The notes: generated from the letters alone by a model not told the origin. Shown: positions 25,405 through 34,579, counted from the stretch's first letter. The stretch: DNA of 64,000 nt from Gammaproteobacteria bacterium (GCA_018820765.1 JAHJNN010000003.1:62001-126000), one strand, 5' to 3'. Numbers and translations are program-made.

Positions 25405-28232
25405 TGGCCGGCTCCAGCCACGATTTCCAGGCTTTCCGAAGGTTCTTCGACGTGCGAGTTCCCGTGACGACACCCCAGGCAACGACCAGGCGCGCTGAGA
25501 AGTCCGGCTCCCGGCGCGCCACGCAGAAACCGGCCGCGCCATCAGACGCGCTGGGCGAGTACGCCGCCAAGCGGGTTTTTTCCGCCACGCCGGAACCGCC
25601 GCCCGCGGGTCTCGAAACGCGAACCGGGCCGCTCCTCTTTGTGGTGCAGCAGCATTCGGCCCGGCAGCTGCATTACGACTTCCGGCTCGAACTCGACGGC
25701 GTGCTGAAATCCTGGGCCGTCCCCAAGGGGCCGTCGCTCGATCCCGAGGTCAAACGCCTGGCCGTGCAGACCGAGGACCATCCCTTCGACTACGCGTCCT
25801 TCGAAGGCGTGATTCCGCCCAGGCAATACGGCGCCGGCGAAGTCATCGTGTGGGATTGCGGGGTCTATGCGCCGGGCGAGGATCATGGCGAATGGTTCGG
25901 CGACCGTGCGGAGGCCGAGCACCGGGTCCGCGCCGCGCTGGAAAAAGGCAAGCTCTCGCTGTTCCTGCGCGGCGAAAAGCTGAAGGGCTCGTTCGCGCTG
26001 GTGCGCAGTGCCGACCGCAAGAACTGGTTGCTGATCAAACATCGCGACGCCTATGCAGGGCAGCAGGATGTGGCCGGACAAGACCGCTCGGTCGTGTCCG
26101 GGATGGCGATCGCAGACCTCAAGCGCCTGCCCGCGCCCGAACCCTTGCCCGCCGCGCGGCTCGCCCCGTCCGGCCGCGCCGAGGCGATGCCAACGAAGCT
26201 TTCGCCCATGCTGGCCGAGCTGGCCGACGCGCCCTTCAGCCACCCGGACTGGCTGTTCGAACCCAAGCTCGACGGCTACCGGGTGCTCGCCTTCGTGCAT
26301 GGCGGCGAGGTGAAGTTGCGCTCGCGCCGCGGCCTCGACCTCACGCCGATCTTCCCCGCCATCGCTGCCGAACTGGCCCGACAGTCCACCGACATGATTC
26401 TCGACGGCGAGGTGCTGGCGCTCGACGCCGCCGGCAGGCCGTCCTTCAACGCGCTGCAGAATCGCTCGCAACTGAAGACGCCGCGCGAGATCGCCGCCGC
26501 CGAACGGACCGCGCCGGCGGTGTTCTATTGCTTCGATCTCCTGCATTTCGCCGGGCTCGATTTGCGCCAGGCAGTGTATTCCGACCGCCGCCGCTATCTC
26601 GCCCAGTGTCTCTTGCCATCGCCCCACGTGCAGCGCGTTCATGCGTCCGACGACGGCGTCGCCCTCTATGCGGCGGCGCTCGCCCAGGGCTTCGAGGGCG
26701 TCATGGCCAAGCGCCGCGACAGCCGCTACGAAGCGGGCCGCCGCTCGGCCGCCTGGCTGAAGATCAAGCCCACGCACAGCGCCGAATTCGTGATCGGCGG
26801 CCACACCCGCGGCAAGGGTGCGCGTGCGCCGCTCGGCGCCCTCCTGCTCGGCTATTGGAAAAAAGGCCAGCTGCACTATGCCGGGCATGTGGGCAGCGGC
26901 CTCGACGAAGCGACGCTGGCCCAGCTGAAACGACGCTTCGCGCCGCTCGAGACCGAGCGGCACCCATTCGCCGAAGCGCCGCCGCTGCACCGCGCCACCA
27001 CCTGGCTGCGGCCCGAAACGGTGGCCGAAGTGAAGTTCGCGGAATGGACCCCGGACGGCTATCTGCGCGCGCCGGTGTTCCTGCGGCTGCGCGAGGACGT
27101 CGATCCGAAGTCGGTGCGGCGCAGCGAGCCGAAGCGCGCCGTGCAGGCATCCCCGCCCGACACCGGGGTGGATGACGTTCTGCGGCAGCTCGACGACAGC
27201 CGTCAGGCATTCACCCTGGCGGTCGGTCCGCACCGCATCCGGCTGACCCATCTCGACCGCGTGTACTGGCCCGCCGACAAGGCGCTCAAGCAGCCGGCGC
27301 TGACCAAGCGCGAACTGCTGCGCTACCTGGCGCAGGTCTCGCCTTATTTCCTGCCGCATCTCGCCGACCGGCCGCTAACCATGGTGCGCATGCCCGAGGG
27401 CATCGGCGGCGAGCGCTTCTTCCAGAAACACTGGGAGCCGCCGCTGCCGGCATTCGCCGAATCCGTCACGGTGTTTTCCGAGAGCCGCGACGAGCGCCAC
27501 GACTACCTCATGTGCAACAACTTGCCGACCCTGCTGTGGCTGGGCCAGTCCGGCACCCTCGAATTCCACGTCTGGCATTCGCGGGCGCAGCCTGGCGCGG
27601 ATGCACCGGGACTCGGCACCGACTATTACAGTTCGACCGCTGCGCTCGAGCGCTCGCTGTTGAACTATCCCGATTATCTGGTGTTCGATCTCGACCCCTA
27701 TCTCTATTCCGGCAATGAGGCCGCCGGCGCCGAGCCCGAGTACAGCGTCGCCGCGTTCGACAAGGGCAAGGAGACGGCTTTCCGGCTGCGCGAAGTGCTG
27801 CAGGCGATGGGACTCGTGCCGCTGGTGAAGACCTCCGGCAAGACCGGCCTGCACGTCTTCGTGCCGATCGAGCGCACGCTCGATTTTGCCGCGGTACGCG
27901 AGGTCGCCGGCCTGGTCGGCCGCCATCTGCTGCGGCAGCACCCCCGGCTCATCACCATGGACTGGAGCATCGCCAAGCGAAGCGGCAAGATCTTCTTTGA
28001 CTACACTATGAATACGCGAACCAAGACGCTCGCCGCCGCCTATTCGCCGCGGGGCGTGCCCGGTGCGCCGGTCTCGATGCCGCTCACCTGGGAAGAACTC
28101 GAGACGGCACAACCGCTGGATTTCAGTCTCACCCATGTCGCCGAGCGCCTGGCGCAAACCGGCGACCCCTGGCGCGACGCCCTCGCCCGCAAGCAGAGCC
28201 TCGAGCGCACGCTGGCGCCGACGAAGGCATAG
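25404..28232 (+). CDS. ligD: NHEJ DNA ligase D (phosphoesterase-ligase-polymerase)
   Basis: A 942-residue multifunctional end-joining enzyme. The order is 3'-phosphoesterase (about 55-215, HYDFRLELDGVLKSWAVPKG), then ATP-dependent ligase (about 265-555, adenylation motif EPKLDG with Lys288), then primase-polymerase (about 600-935, LTHLDRVYWP, DLDPY). This PE-LIG-POL order is that of Pseudomonas LigD. It heals 3' ends, fills gaps and seals double-strand breaks with Ku. The ATG at 25404 overlaps the preceding stop (TGATG); alternative GTG starts near 25452 would remove a disordered leader. ku follows 138 bases downstream, across a repeat. Confidence 0.93.
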   Translation: MAGSSHDFQAFRRFFDVRVPVTTPQATTRRAEKSGSRRATQKPAAPSDALGEYAAKRVFSATPEPPPAGLETRTGPLLFVVQQHSARQLHYDFRLELDGVLKSWAVPKGPSLDPEVKRLAVQTEDHPFDYASFEGVIPPRQYGAGEVIVWDCGVYAPGEDHGEWFGDRAEAEHRVRAALEKGKLSLFLRGEKLKGSFALVRSADRKNWLLIKHRDAYAGQQDVAGQDRSVVSGMAIADLKRLPAPEPLPAARLAPSGRAEAMPTKLSPMLAELADAPFSHPDWLFEPKLDGYRVLAFVHGGEVKLRSRRGLDLTPIFPAIAAELARQSTDMILDGEVLALDAAGRPSFNALQNRSQLKTPREIAAAERTAPAVFYCFDLLHFAGLDLRQAVYSDRRRYLAQCLLPSPHVQRVHASDDGVALYAAALAQGFEGVMAKRRDSRYEAGRRSAAWLKIKPTHSAEFVIGGHTRGKGARAPLGALLLGYWKKGQLHYAGHVGSGLDEATLAQLKRRFAPLETERHPFAEAPPLHRATTWLRPETVAEVKFAEWTPDGYLRAPVFLRLREDVDPKSVRRSEPKRAVQASPPDTGVDDVLRQLDDSRQAFTLAVGPHRIRLTHLDRVYWPADKALKQPALTKRELLRYLAQVSPYFLPHLADRPLTMVRMPEGIGGERFFQKHWEPPLPAFAESVTVFSESRDERHDYLMCNNLPTLLWLGQSGTLEFHVWHSRAQPGADAPGLGTDYYSSTAALERSLLNYPDYLVFDLDPYLYSGNEAAGAEPEYSVAAFDKGKETAFRLREVLQAMGLVPLVKTSGKTGLHVFVPIERTLDFAAVREVAGLVGRHLLRQHPRLITMDWSIAKRSGKIFFDYTMNTRTKTLAAAYSPRGVPGAPVSMPLTWEELETAQPLDFSLTHVAERLAQTGDPWRDALARKQSLERTLAPTKA

Positions 28233-28246
28233 GAAAACCCGTTATT

Positions 28247-28349
28247 CGTCATCGCGAGAAGCGAAGCGACGTGGCGATCCAGTAAGGTCGCTGAATCAAA
28301 AGCCTGGGTTGCCACGCGAGTTTATGCCCTCTGGGTGCTCGCAACGACA
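28247..28349. repeat. Intergenic inverted repeat between ligD and ku
   Basis: Arms CGTCATCGCGAG...GTGGCGATCCAG and CTGGGTTGCCAC...CTCGCAACGACA pair with a few mismatches. The sequence resembles the widespread CGTCATTGCGAG-type bacterial intergenic repeat. It lies between two NHEJ genes that are otherwise adjacent. Confidence 0.7.
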
Positions 28350-28370
28350 GAACAGAGAAGGAGGCCCAAC

Positions 28371-29240
28371 ATGGCAGCACGCTCAATCAGCTCATTGACG
28401 GTTTCGTTCGGCCTGGTGGCGATTCCGGTCAAGCTCTATGTCGCCACCGCCAGCAAGAGCTATTCCTTCAACCTCCTGCACAAGGGCTGCGGCTCGCGCC
28501 TCAAGCAGCAATACCTCTGCATCAAAGAGGACGTCGTGGTGCCCAAGGAGGACATGGTGAAGGGCTACGAATTCGCCAAGGACCAGTACGTGGTGTTCTC
28601 CCCCGACGAGCTGAAGGCACTGGAAGAAGCCGGCTCGCACGCGGTGGAGATCACCGAGTTCGTGCCGATCGAATCGGTCGATCCGATCTTCTTCGACAAG
28701 GCCTACTACCTCGCCCCCGACAAGGGCGGCGCCAAGCCTTACGCGCTGTTCTCGCAGGCGCTGCGCGACACCGATCGCTGCGCGCTGGGCCGCTGGGCCA
28801 GCCACGGCAAGCAGCATATCGTGATGCTGCGCCCCTTCGAGGAAGGGCTCGTCATGCAGCAACTGCTGTACGCCGACGAAGTGCGGGCGATCGATGAGCT
28901 CGAAATCCCCTCGGTCGACGTGAAGGAGGCCGAACTCAAGCTCGCCCACCAGCTGATCGAACAGCAGAGTTCGAAGACGTTCGATCCCACGGCCTACACC
29001 GACGCGGTGCGCGCGCGGATCGAGGCCGCCGTCGAGAAGAAAGTGGAAGGCCAGGAAATTGCCGTGCCCGAAGAGACGGCCGCAGGTGCGCAGATCATCG
29101 ACCTGATGGAAGCGCTGCGCCAAAGCCTCGGCAAAAAGGGGGCCGCGCCCGCCGAGGCGCCCCAGGCGGGAACCCGCAAGCCACCCAAGAAGGCCGCCAC
29201 GGCCCATCCTGCAGCCGGCCGCAAGGCGGCGAAGAAATAA
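28371..29240 (+). CDS. ku: Ku DNA-end-binding protein
   Basis: A 289-residue bacterial Ku homodimer subunit. It encircles broken DNA ends and recruits LigD for non-homologous end joining. The beta-barrel core starts ISSLTVSFGLVAIPVKLY. VPIESVDPIFFDKAYYLAPDKGG and RPFEEGLVMQQLLYADEVR are family signatures. The C-terminal tail is Lys/Ala/Pro-rich (KPPKKAATAHPAAGRKAAKK), which in other Ku proteins adds DNA binding. The ATG at 28371 follows GAAGGAGGCCCAAC. Confidence 0.95.
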   Translation: MAARSISSLTVSFGLVAIPVKLYVATASKSYSFNLLHKGCGSRLKQQYLCIKEDVVVPKEDMVKGYEFAKDQYVVFSPDELKALEEAGSHAVEITEFVPIESVDPIFFDKAYYLAPDKGGAKPYALFSQALRDTDRCALGRWASHGKQHIVMLRPFEEGLVMQQLLYADEVRAIDELEIPSVDVKEAELKLAHQLIEQQSSKTFDPTAYTDAVRARIEAAVEKKVEGQEIAVPEETAAGAQIIDLMEALRQSLGKKGAAPAEAPQAGTRKPPKKAATAHPAAGRKAAKK

Positions 29241-29258
29241 GGTCGCCACGGCTTGCCG

Positions 29259-30080
29259 ATGCACCAGTATGGCGTGCGCACGGTCGAGAAGCTGCTGCAT
29301 CTCCCGCGCAGCACCATCCGCGGCCTGATCCAGGCCGGCTTCGTCACCCCGGCGCGCGGCCCGCGCGGCGCCTTCCTGTTCTCCTTCCAGGACCTGATCG
29401 TGCTGCGCACCGCCTGGGCGCTGACCGAGGCGAAGCTGCCGCCGCGCCGCATCATCCGCTCGCTCAAGCAGCTGCGCACCCAGCTGCCGGACAGCATGCC
29501 GCTGTCCGGATTGCGCATCGTCGCAGTCGGAGACCGCGTCGCGGTGCAGGAAGGCGACACGCGCTGGCAGGCCGACTCCGGGCAGTATCTGCTCGCGCTC
29601 GAGGTCGGCCTGGCCGACGGCGTCCTCAACCTGACCGACCGCCGCGAAGCGGCGCAAGCCCTGGCCGAGGACTGGTTCAGCCGGGGGGCGGTTCTGGAAG
29701 CGCTGGATACCGAGGCGGCGCAAGAGGCGTATGAACAGGCGCTCGCCGCCGACCCAGCGCATGCCGGCGCCGCAACCAACCTCGGCCGGCTGCTCCACGA
29801 AGACGGCCGCCTCGACCAGGCCGAACGCGTCTACCGCGCGTGCTTGAGCGCATGCGGCAGCGACGCCCTGCTGCTCTACAACCTCGGCGTGCTGCTGGAA
29901 GACGCCGGCCGCCCCGACGAGGCCGCGCAATCCTACGAGCGCGCACTCGCCGACGATGCCGGCCTCGCCGATTGCCACTACAACCTCGCCTGCCTCTACC
30001 AGGCGCAAGGCCGGCAGAAAGAAGCCATCCGCCACCTGGCGCAATACCGCAAGCTGACCGGCGAAGACCGGGGTGGGTAG
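29259..30080 (+). CDS. MerR-like HTH protein with TPR repeats
   Basis: A 273-residue protein. The N terminus (VRTVEKLLHLPRSTIRGLIQAGFVTP, then FQDLIVLRTAWALTEAKLPPRRI) resembles a MerR-type winged helix. Residues about 120-270 form three to four TPR units (EAYEQALAADPAHAGAATNLGRL, QAERVYRACL, AAQSYERALADDAGLADCHYNLACLY). A regulator or scaffold role tied to NHEJ is possible because it starts 18 bases after ku, but this is inference. The stop TAG is the first TAG of a GTAGGAGC repeat. An in-frame TTG lies at 29253. Confidence 0.78.
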   Translation: MHQYGVRTVEKLLHLPRSTIRGLIQAGFVTPARGPRGAFLFSFQDLIVLRTAWALTEAKLPPRRIIRSLKQLRTQLPDSMPLSGLRIVAVGDRVAVQEGDTRWQADSGQYLLALEVGLADGVLNLTDRREAAQALAEDWFSRGAVLEALDTEAAQEAYEQALAADPAHAGAATNLGRLLHEDGRLDQAERVYRACLSACGSDALLLYNLGVLLEDAGRPDEAAQSYERALADDAGLADCHYNLACLYQAQGRQKEAIRHLAQYRKLTGEDRGG

Positions 30081-30203
30081 GAGCGCCTTCCAAGACGCGA
30101 TTTACGGGCCATCGTACCTTTCCACCGTAGGAGCGGCGTCCACGCCGCGATCAGCGTTCCGCTGCGATCAACCGGCATTTCGCGCCTTGGAAGGCGCTCC
30201 TAC
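30077..30203. repeat. REP cluster on the 3' side of the RAYT gene
   Basis: Three REP units: GTAGGAGCGCCTTCCAAGAC, GTAGGAGCGGCGTCCACGCC, and the inverted CGCGCCTTGGAAGGCGCTCC. Together with 30677-30754 they bracket the transposase-derived gene on both sides. Confidence 0.85.
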
Positions 30204-30208
30204 AGAGC

Positions 30209-30672
30209 CTACAGCCAGATCGCATCCCACAACGGATAATCCCCCAGCCGTTCGACCAGCCTCGCGCGCAGTGGATTGGCCACGATATACCGGGCCGTGG
30301 CCTGCACGTCCTCTTCTGGCGCAGGGCGTGATCGTGGTAGCCCTCCTGCCATAACGGATCGCCGCCGAGATCGATTCGCTCCTTGATGCAGCGGGCCGTG
30401 TAGCCTTTCAGCGAGGCCATCAGACGGGGCAGATCGAAACGGTCTTCAAGGCTGAGTAGCCAATGGAAATGATCCGGCATCACGACATAGGCTAGGGTTT
30501 CCGTATTTCCGGCCAAGTCATGATGGCGCATGGCGTTGACCACCACCCGCCCCAGATGGAAATCGGCGAACACCGGGCGGCGTTGGTAGCTGACGCTGGT
30601 CAGAAGATAGATCTGATTCGGCTGGGAATGACGCCCTTTCCGCAGATCGCCACCATGGGGCTGTTCAGTCAT
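30209..30672 (-). pseudogene. REP-associated tyrosine transposase (RAYT, Y1_Tnp), frameshifted
   Basis: Reading from ATG 30672 gives TnpA-REP features: LLTSVSYQRRPVFADF, then MPDHFHWLL with the HUH-type His68-Phe69-His70, LKGYTARCIKER, and LWQEGYHDHALR with a candidate nucleophile Tyr112. Just after this, near 30311-30324, the frame is lost. The next frame carries the expected EEDVQATARYIVANPLRARL and ends WDAIWL-stop at 30209. A single missing base explains it. Domesticated or dead single-strand transposases of this kind move REP sequences, and this one lies between inverted REPs. Sequencing error cannot be excluded. Confidence 0.85.
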
Positions 30673-30676
30673 GGTT

Positions 30677-30754
30677 GTAGGAGCGGCGTCCACGCCGCGA
30701 TTTTTCGGCATCTCATAATGCCCCGGAAGATCGCGCCTTGGAAGGCGCTCCTAC
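30677..30754. repeat. REP pair on the 5' side of the RAYT gene
   Basis: GTAGGAGCGGCGTCCACGCC at the left and the inverted CGCCTTGGAAGGCGCTCCTA at the right. The pair includes the last codons of the neighbouring DUF72 gene. Confidence 0.85.
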
Positions 30755-31453
30755 GGGTGCCGCCAATTCCAGAAACCGCTGCGCCAGTTGCGGACCCCTG
30801 CCCGCCTCCTCGTGCTTGAAGAACACGAACGCCTCCTGCCAGTCCTGCTGCCGCACCCGCTTCGCCCACATCGACAGCGCCGCATCGTCGTAGTCGGGTC
30901 GGCGCAGTCGCAGGTAACCCCAGTCGGCGGTCGCGACGACTGGTATCTCGAGATCGCCCTCGGCGTCTGCGATGCACAGCGCCGCCCGATGCTCGCGCAG
31001 CAGCGCGAACACCTCGTCGTCGAACCACGAGGCGTGACGGAACTCGAACGCCGCGCGGGTTTGCGGCGGCAGCAGGGCGAGAAATGCGTCCAGGCGCGGC
31101 ACGTCCTTCTTCAGGTTCGGCGGCAGCTGGAACAGCAGCGCACCGAGGCGCGACTGCAAGGTGGCCGCGACGTCGAGCAGGTACCCGACGTCCTCGTCCG
31201 CATCCACGAGCCGACGCTGGTGGGTGATCCGTTGCGGCGCCTTCAGGACGAAGCGGAAATCGGCGGGCACCTCGCCCGTCCAGGTCTCCAGCAGCGGCGC
31301 TGTGGGCATGCGATAGAAGGTGTTGTTGATTTCGACCGTGCGGAAATGCTCGCCGTAGAAATGAAGCATGCGTTTCGCGGGCAGGTCGCGCGGATAGAAG
31401 CTGCCCTTCCATTCCTTGTAGGCATAGCCGCTGGTGCCGACGTAGAGCTCCAT
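30713..31453 (-). CDS. DUF72 family protein
   Basis: A 246-residue TIM-barrel-like protein of the DUF72 family (YecE-like), function unknown. Family markers are LYVGTSGYAYKEWKGSFYP at the start, VEINNTFYRMP, FVLKAPQRITH, FEFRHASWF and YLRLRRPDY near the end. The ATG at 31453 gives the family's standard N terminus; a longer frame upstream is not family-like. The last dozen residues (VGAPSKARSSGAL) are a reading of the REP repeat, so the natural end has been replaced or extended. Confidence 0.88.
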   Translation of the reverse strand: MELYVGTSGYAYKEWKGSFYPRDLPAKRMLHFYGEHFRTVEINNTFYRMPTAPLLETWTGEVPADFRFVLKAPQRITHQRRLVDADEDVGYLLDVAATLQSRLGALLFQLPPNLKKDVPRLDAFLALLPPQTRAAFEFRHASWFDDEVFALLREHRAALCIADAEGDLEIPVVATADWGYLRLRRPDYDDAALSMWAKRVRQQDWQEAFVFFKHEEAGRGPQLAQRFLELAAPVGAPSKARSSGAL

Positions 31454-31619
31454 GGGCGGTGCGGGACGACGGTCAGGGGTGCGAAAAGCCGCGGCAGACG
31501 TGCAGGCCGAACCGGCCCGGACCATGGGCGACGGCCCGCAGGACGAGCGGGTGTTGCGTCGATTCGCTCATGGCATGCCCCTTCGTCGTGCACAAAAAAA
31601 CAGTATAGGCACGCACTTT

Positions 31620-32348
31620 TCAGCGCACGTGATCGAGCGCAATGGTCGCCTTCAGCGGATAGTGGTCGGAAGCCATCCGCGCGACGCGCCCGGCGTGGGT
31701 CTGCACGCCGACCAGGGCGGTCCGCGGACGCACCCAGACGCGATCGAGCGCCAGCAGCGGGAACCAGGTCGGAAACGTGCGCTGCGACGGCGGGCAACCG
31801 AGCAGGCCATGCAGCCAGCGCAAGGGCCGCCCGATGGGCAGCCATTCGTTGATGTCGCCCAGCGCAACGACGAGTTCGCCCGGCTCGAGAGGGTGCAGCA
31901 GCTTGAGCAGCAGTTTGACCTGGTAGCGGCGCTCCGCCGGACGCAAGCCGAGATGGGTCACGATGACGCGCACGCGGTGGCCGTCGACGTCGAGGTCGAC
32001 GTCCAGGGCGCCGCGCGGCTCGCGGCTGGCGAAGGAAATGTCGTGGCGGCGGACCGCCAGCACCGGCCGGCGGGTGAGCAGCGCATTGCCGTAGTCGCCG
32101 TCGTGCCGCAGGATGGTCGATCCCGCCAGCGCTTCCATGCCGGTGGCGTGCGCCAGGTAGTCGAGCTGCTTCGACTCGGCATGCGATCCGGCGCGGGAAT
32201 CCACTTCCTGCAGCCCGATGGCGTCGCAATCCAGGTCGCGGATGACCGAGGCGATGCGCTGGGCATCGCGCCGGCGGTCCATTCCCACGCATTGGTGGAT
32301 GTTGTACGACGCCACCGAGAAGCGGCGTCCCTGATCGCTAACTCGCAT
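31620..32348 (-). CDS. Endonuclease/exonuclease/phosphatase (EEP) family protein
   Basis: A 242-residue EEP-fold metal-dependent hydrolase. ASYNIHQC supplies the first Asn, LQEVD the metal Glu, VIVTHLGL the His, LGDINEW the catalytic Asp-Asn pair, and SDHYPL the final Asp-His. Relatives cleave phosphodiesters in DNA, RNA, phosphoinositides or sphingomyelin. It overlaps the end of the phospholipase D-VTT gene by 11 bp. That coupling favours a lipid or phosphate-ester substrate at the membrane, which is inference. Confidence 0.87.
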   Translation of the reverse strand: MRVSDQGRRFSVASYNIHQCVGMDRRRDAQRIASVIRDLDCDAIGLQEVDSRAGSHAESKQLDYLAHATGMEALAGSTILRHDGDYGNALLTRRPVLAVRRHDISFASREPRGALDVDLDVDGHRVRVIVTHLGLRPAERRYQVKLLLKLLHPLEPGELVVALGDINEWLPIGRPLRWLHGLLGCPPSQRTFPTWFPLLALDRVWVRPRTALVGVQTHAGRVARMASDHYPLKATIALDHVR

Positions 32349-34464
32349 CGGCCAGCGCTTTCCCGTCTGCATCGATTCGCCGGCGCAGCCACCTGCGCAG
32401 GGCGAAAAATGCCAGCACCACCGCGCTCACGCTGATGGCGATCAGACCGTAGTTGATGTCGCCCGGATCGCGCAGAGCGCTGTGCAGCTGGCCGCCGAAC
32501 ACGGTGGCGACCAGGGTGCCCGGGAGAATCCCGATCGCGGTGCCGAGGACATAGTGGCTGACCCGGATATGGGCCGCCCCGGCCACCATGTTGACCACGA
32601 TGAAGGGCGCCACCGGCACCAGCCGGATGGCAATGACCGAGAGCAGACCACGGCGGCGCAGCTCGCGCGAAAGCCGGTTCAAACGCCGGCCGGCGACGCG
32701 CCGGATGAGGTCGCGGCTCAGCCAGCGGCCGGCGGAATACGTCAGCAGCGCCGCCGCCAGCATCCCCGTCATGGCGTACGCGAATCCCAGCAGCGGCCCG
32801 TATGCCAGCACCGCCGCGAGCGTGATCAGCGGCCGCGGAAACATCGTGAGCGTCGCCAGCGTGTAGGCCGCGATGACGAAGAACGGCCCCGCGGGCTCGT
32901 TGACTAGCAGGGTCGCCCAGGTGTTGACGGCCTCCGGCGTCACGTAGTCGGAGAGCGGCGTCCAGCGCCATGCGGCGAACAGGCCGGTCAGGACGAGCAG
33001 CGCCAGCAGCCATCCGGCGAGCGGGTGGCCGGACCTGGCGGCGGTGCCGTCCGGTGCGAACCGGGTGATCAGCTGCTCGGCCGCGACCGGGCTTTCAAGG
33101 TCCGCCAGCTCGGCAATGGGCGCCAGCGAAACGGGCCACTCGTCGCTCTGCGCGAGCGGCACCAGCCGGCGCTCCCTGTGCGCCATGGCGGAGATCGCCG
33201 CCACCGCCGAGCCTTCCCGCTCGAAGGCTGCCGCGACCTCCGCCGCGCTGGCATCGAGGTGCTCCGCCAGCAGGCGGTTGCGGAAGCCCGCGATCGCGCA
33301 GCGCGCGGCGTCCGAGCCATCGGCCTCGACGGTCAGGTCGCACTCCGTGTCGAAGCCCATCGAGCGGTTGTTGAGATTGGCCGACCCGACGCGGGCCAAC
33401 TCGTCGTCCACGATGCACAGCTTGGCGTGAACGTTGATCGAGCGATTCCCGAGATCCGGCACCACCGGGTAATAGACGTGCAGGCGGCCGAAGCGGTCGG
33501 CCCGGCGCAGGCGGGCGAGCAGCTGCGCCCGCAGCGTCCCCATGGTCGGTCCCTCCAGCCAGCCGTCCGACGAGCGGCGCAGGACGATGACGATCTCCGG
33601 GCAGTCTTCGCTCCGCAGCCGCGCCTCGAGCGCCGCGCCGATCCGCGACGAGGTGAAATACTGGTTCTCGATATAGATCAGGCGCTTGGCCGACGAAAGC
33701 ATGTCGACGTACAGCGCTTCCACCTCGCGCACCTCGGGGCGGCCGTCGTAGGCCGGCTCGGTGCGCGAAATGGCGACCGCAACCTGGCTCAGATCGGGCA
33801 CCAGTTCGTCCGGCCAGGGATCGCCGCCATTTCGCACCGGCGCCAGCTTTTCGCCGGTGGCGCGCCGCCAGCGTTCGCGCGCCAGGTCGCCGAGCGCACG
33901 CGCGGCGTCGCCGTCGACGGCGATCATCACGTCGTGCACCGGCGGATAAGGCATGTCGCCCCTCAGCCGGCGCGGATCGTCGGCCTGATGCTGCGGCGTG
34001 TCCCAGCGGTCTGCCGCGAGGTCCATGCCGCCGGAAAACGCCACGGCGTCGTCGATCACGATGACCTTCTGGTGCTGCGATCCGCCGGTCGGGAAATTGC
34101 GGTCGAAGCGAAGATGGATATGGCGCCGCGGCTGCCAGCCCAGCCCGAAGATCGGCGGGGTCTCGCGGTCGATGGCGTAGATCATGGGGAAGTCCCAGTC
34201 CAGGATATGGATTTGCAGGCCGCGCTTGCGCTTGACCAGAAAATCCAGGAAATCCCCCAGGATGGGAGGCACGCCCGGTGGCGCCTCGTCGTACCACAGC
34301 CGCGCCCTGCTGTTGAAATCCCAGCCCACGATCAGAATCGATCGTTGCGCGCGCAACGCCGCGCGTGCGAAGGCGTCGAAGTACGCCGCACCGTCGACCA
34401 CAAACGCGGCGCGGTCCGCGCGGGTGCGGCGCCAGCAGTTTTTCCCCTCAAGCAGCATGCTCAT
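32338..34464 (-). CDS. Phospholipase D-type enzyme fused to a VTT/DedA membrane domain
   Basis: A 708-residue fusion. The N-terminal 470 residues hold two HKD motifs, HQKVIVIDDAVAFSGGMD and HAKLCIVDDELARVGSANL, the two halves of a PLD/cardiolipin-synthase active site. The C-terminal 220 residues are membrane-embedded with a VTT (SNARE-associated/DedA) core: FPRPLITLAAVLAYGPLLGF, IRLVPVAPFIVVNMVAGA and GTAIGILPGTLV. PLD enzymes move phosphatidyl groups and DedA proteins act as lipid scramblases, so the fusion could couple phospholipid synthesis or remodelling to flipping. The start is either of two nearby ATGs (34464 or 34458). Confidence 0.9.
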   Translation of the reverse strand: MSMLLEGKNCWRRTRADRAAFVVDGAAYFDAFARAALRAQRSILIVGWDFNSRARLWYDEAPPGVPPILGDFLDFLVKRKRGLQIHILDWDFPMIYAIDRETPPIFGLGWQPRRHIHLRFDRNFPTGGSQHQKVIVIDDAVAFSGGMDLAADRWDTPQHQADDPRRLRGDMPYPPVHDVMIAVDGDAARALGDLARERWRRATGEKLAPVRNGGDPWPDELVPDLSQVAVAISRTEPAYDGRPEVREVEALYVDMLSSAKRLIYIENQYFTSSRIGAALEARLRSEDCPEIVIVLRRSSDGWLEGPTMGTLRAQLLARLRRADRFGRLHVYYPVVPDLGNRSINVHAKLCIVDDELARVGSANLNNRSMGFDTECDLTVEADGSDAARCAIAGFRNRLLAEHLDASAAEVAAAFEREGSAVAAISAMAHRERRLVPLAQSDEWPVSLAPIAELADLESPVAAEQLITRFAPDGTAARSGHPLAGWLLALLVLTGLFAAWRWTPLSDYVTPEAVNTWATLLVNEPAGPFFVIAAYTLATLTMFPRPLITLAAVLAYGPLLGFAYAMTGMLAAALLTYSAGRWLSRDLIRRVAGRRLNRLSRELRRRGLLSVIAIRLVPVAPFIVVNMVAGAAHIRVSHYVLGTAIGILPGTLVATVFGGQLHSALRDPGDINYGLIAISVSAVVLAFFALRRWLRRRIDADGKALADAS

Positions 34465-34579
34465 GGCTCAGCGGCGAGCGATTCGCGCGCCGTCCCCTCC
34501 GGTCAAAGACAAGCCCGGGCGTGAAAATTGACACGCCCTCGCCCCAAGCCTCGCGAGCCGCCAGCGAGGAATCAGGCGC

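Noticed and set aside
22612-25542. 976-residue minus-strand frame opposite the SDR-VKOR gene
   Set aside because: Antisense shadow with low-complexity composition.
30073-30354. Plus-strand frame through the REP cluster and RAYT gene
   Set aside because: Its residues are translations of the REP units.
31470-31571. Small 32-residue minus-strand frame between DUF72 and the EEP gene
   Set aside because: No ribosome-binding site or family features; too short to support.
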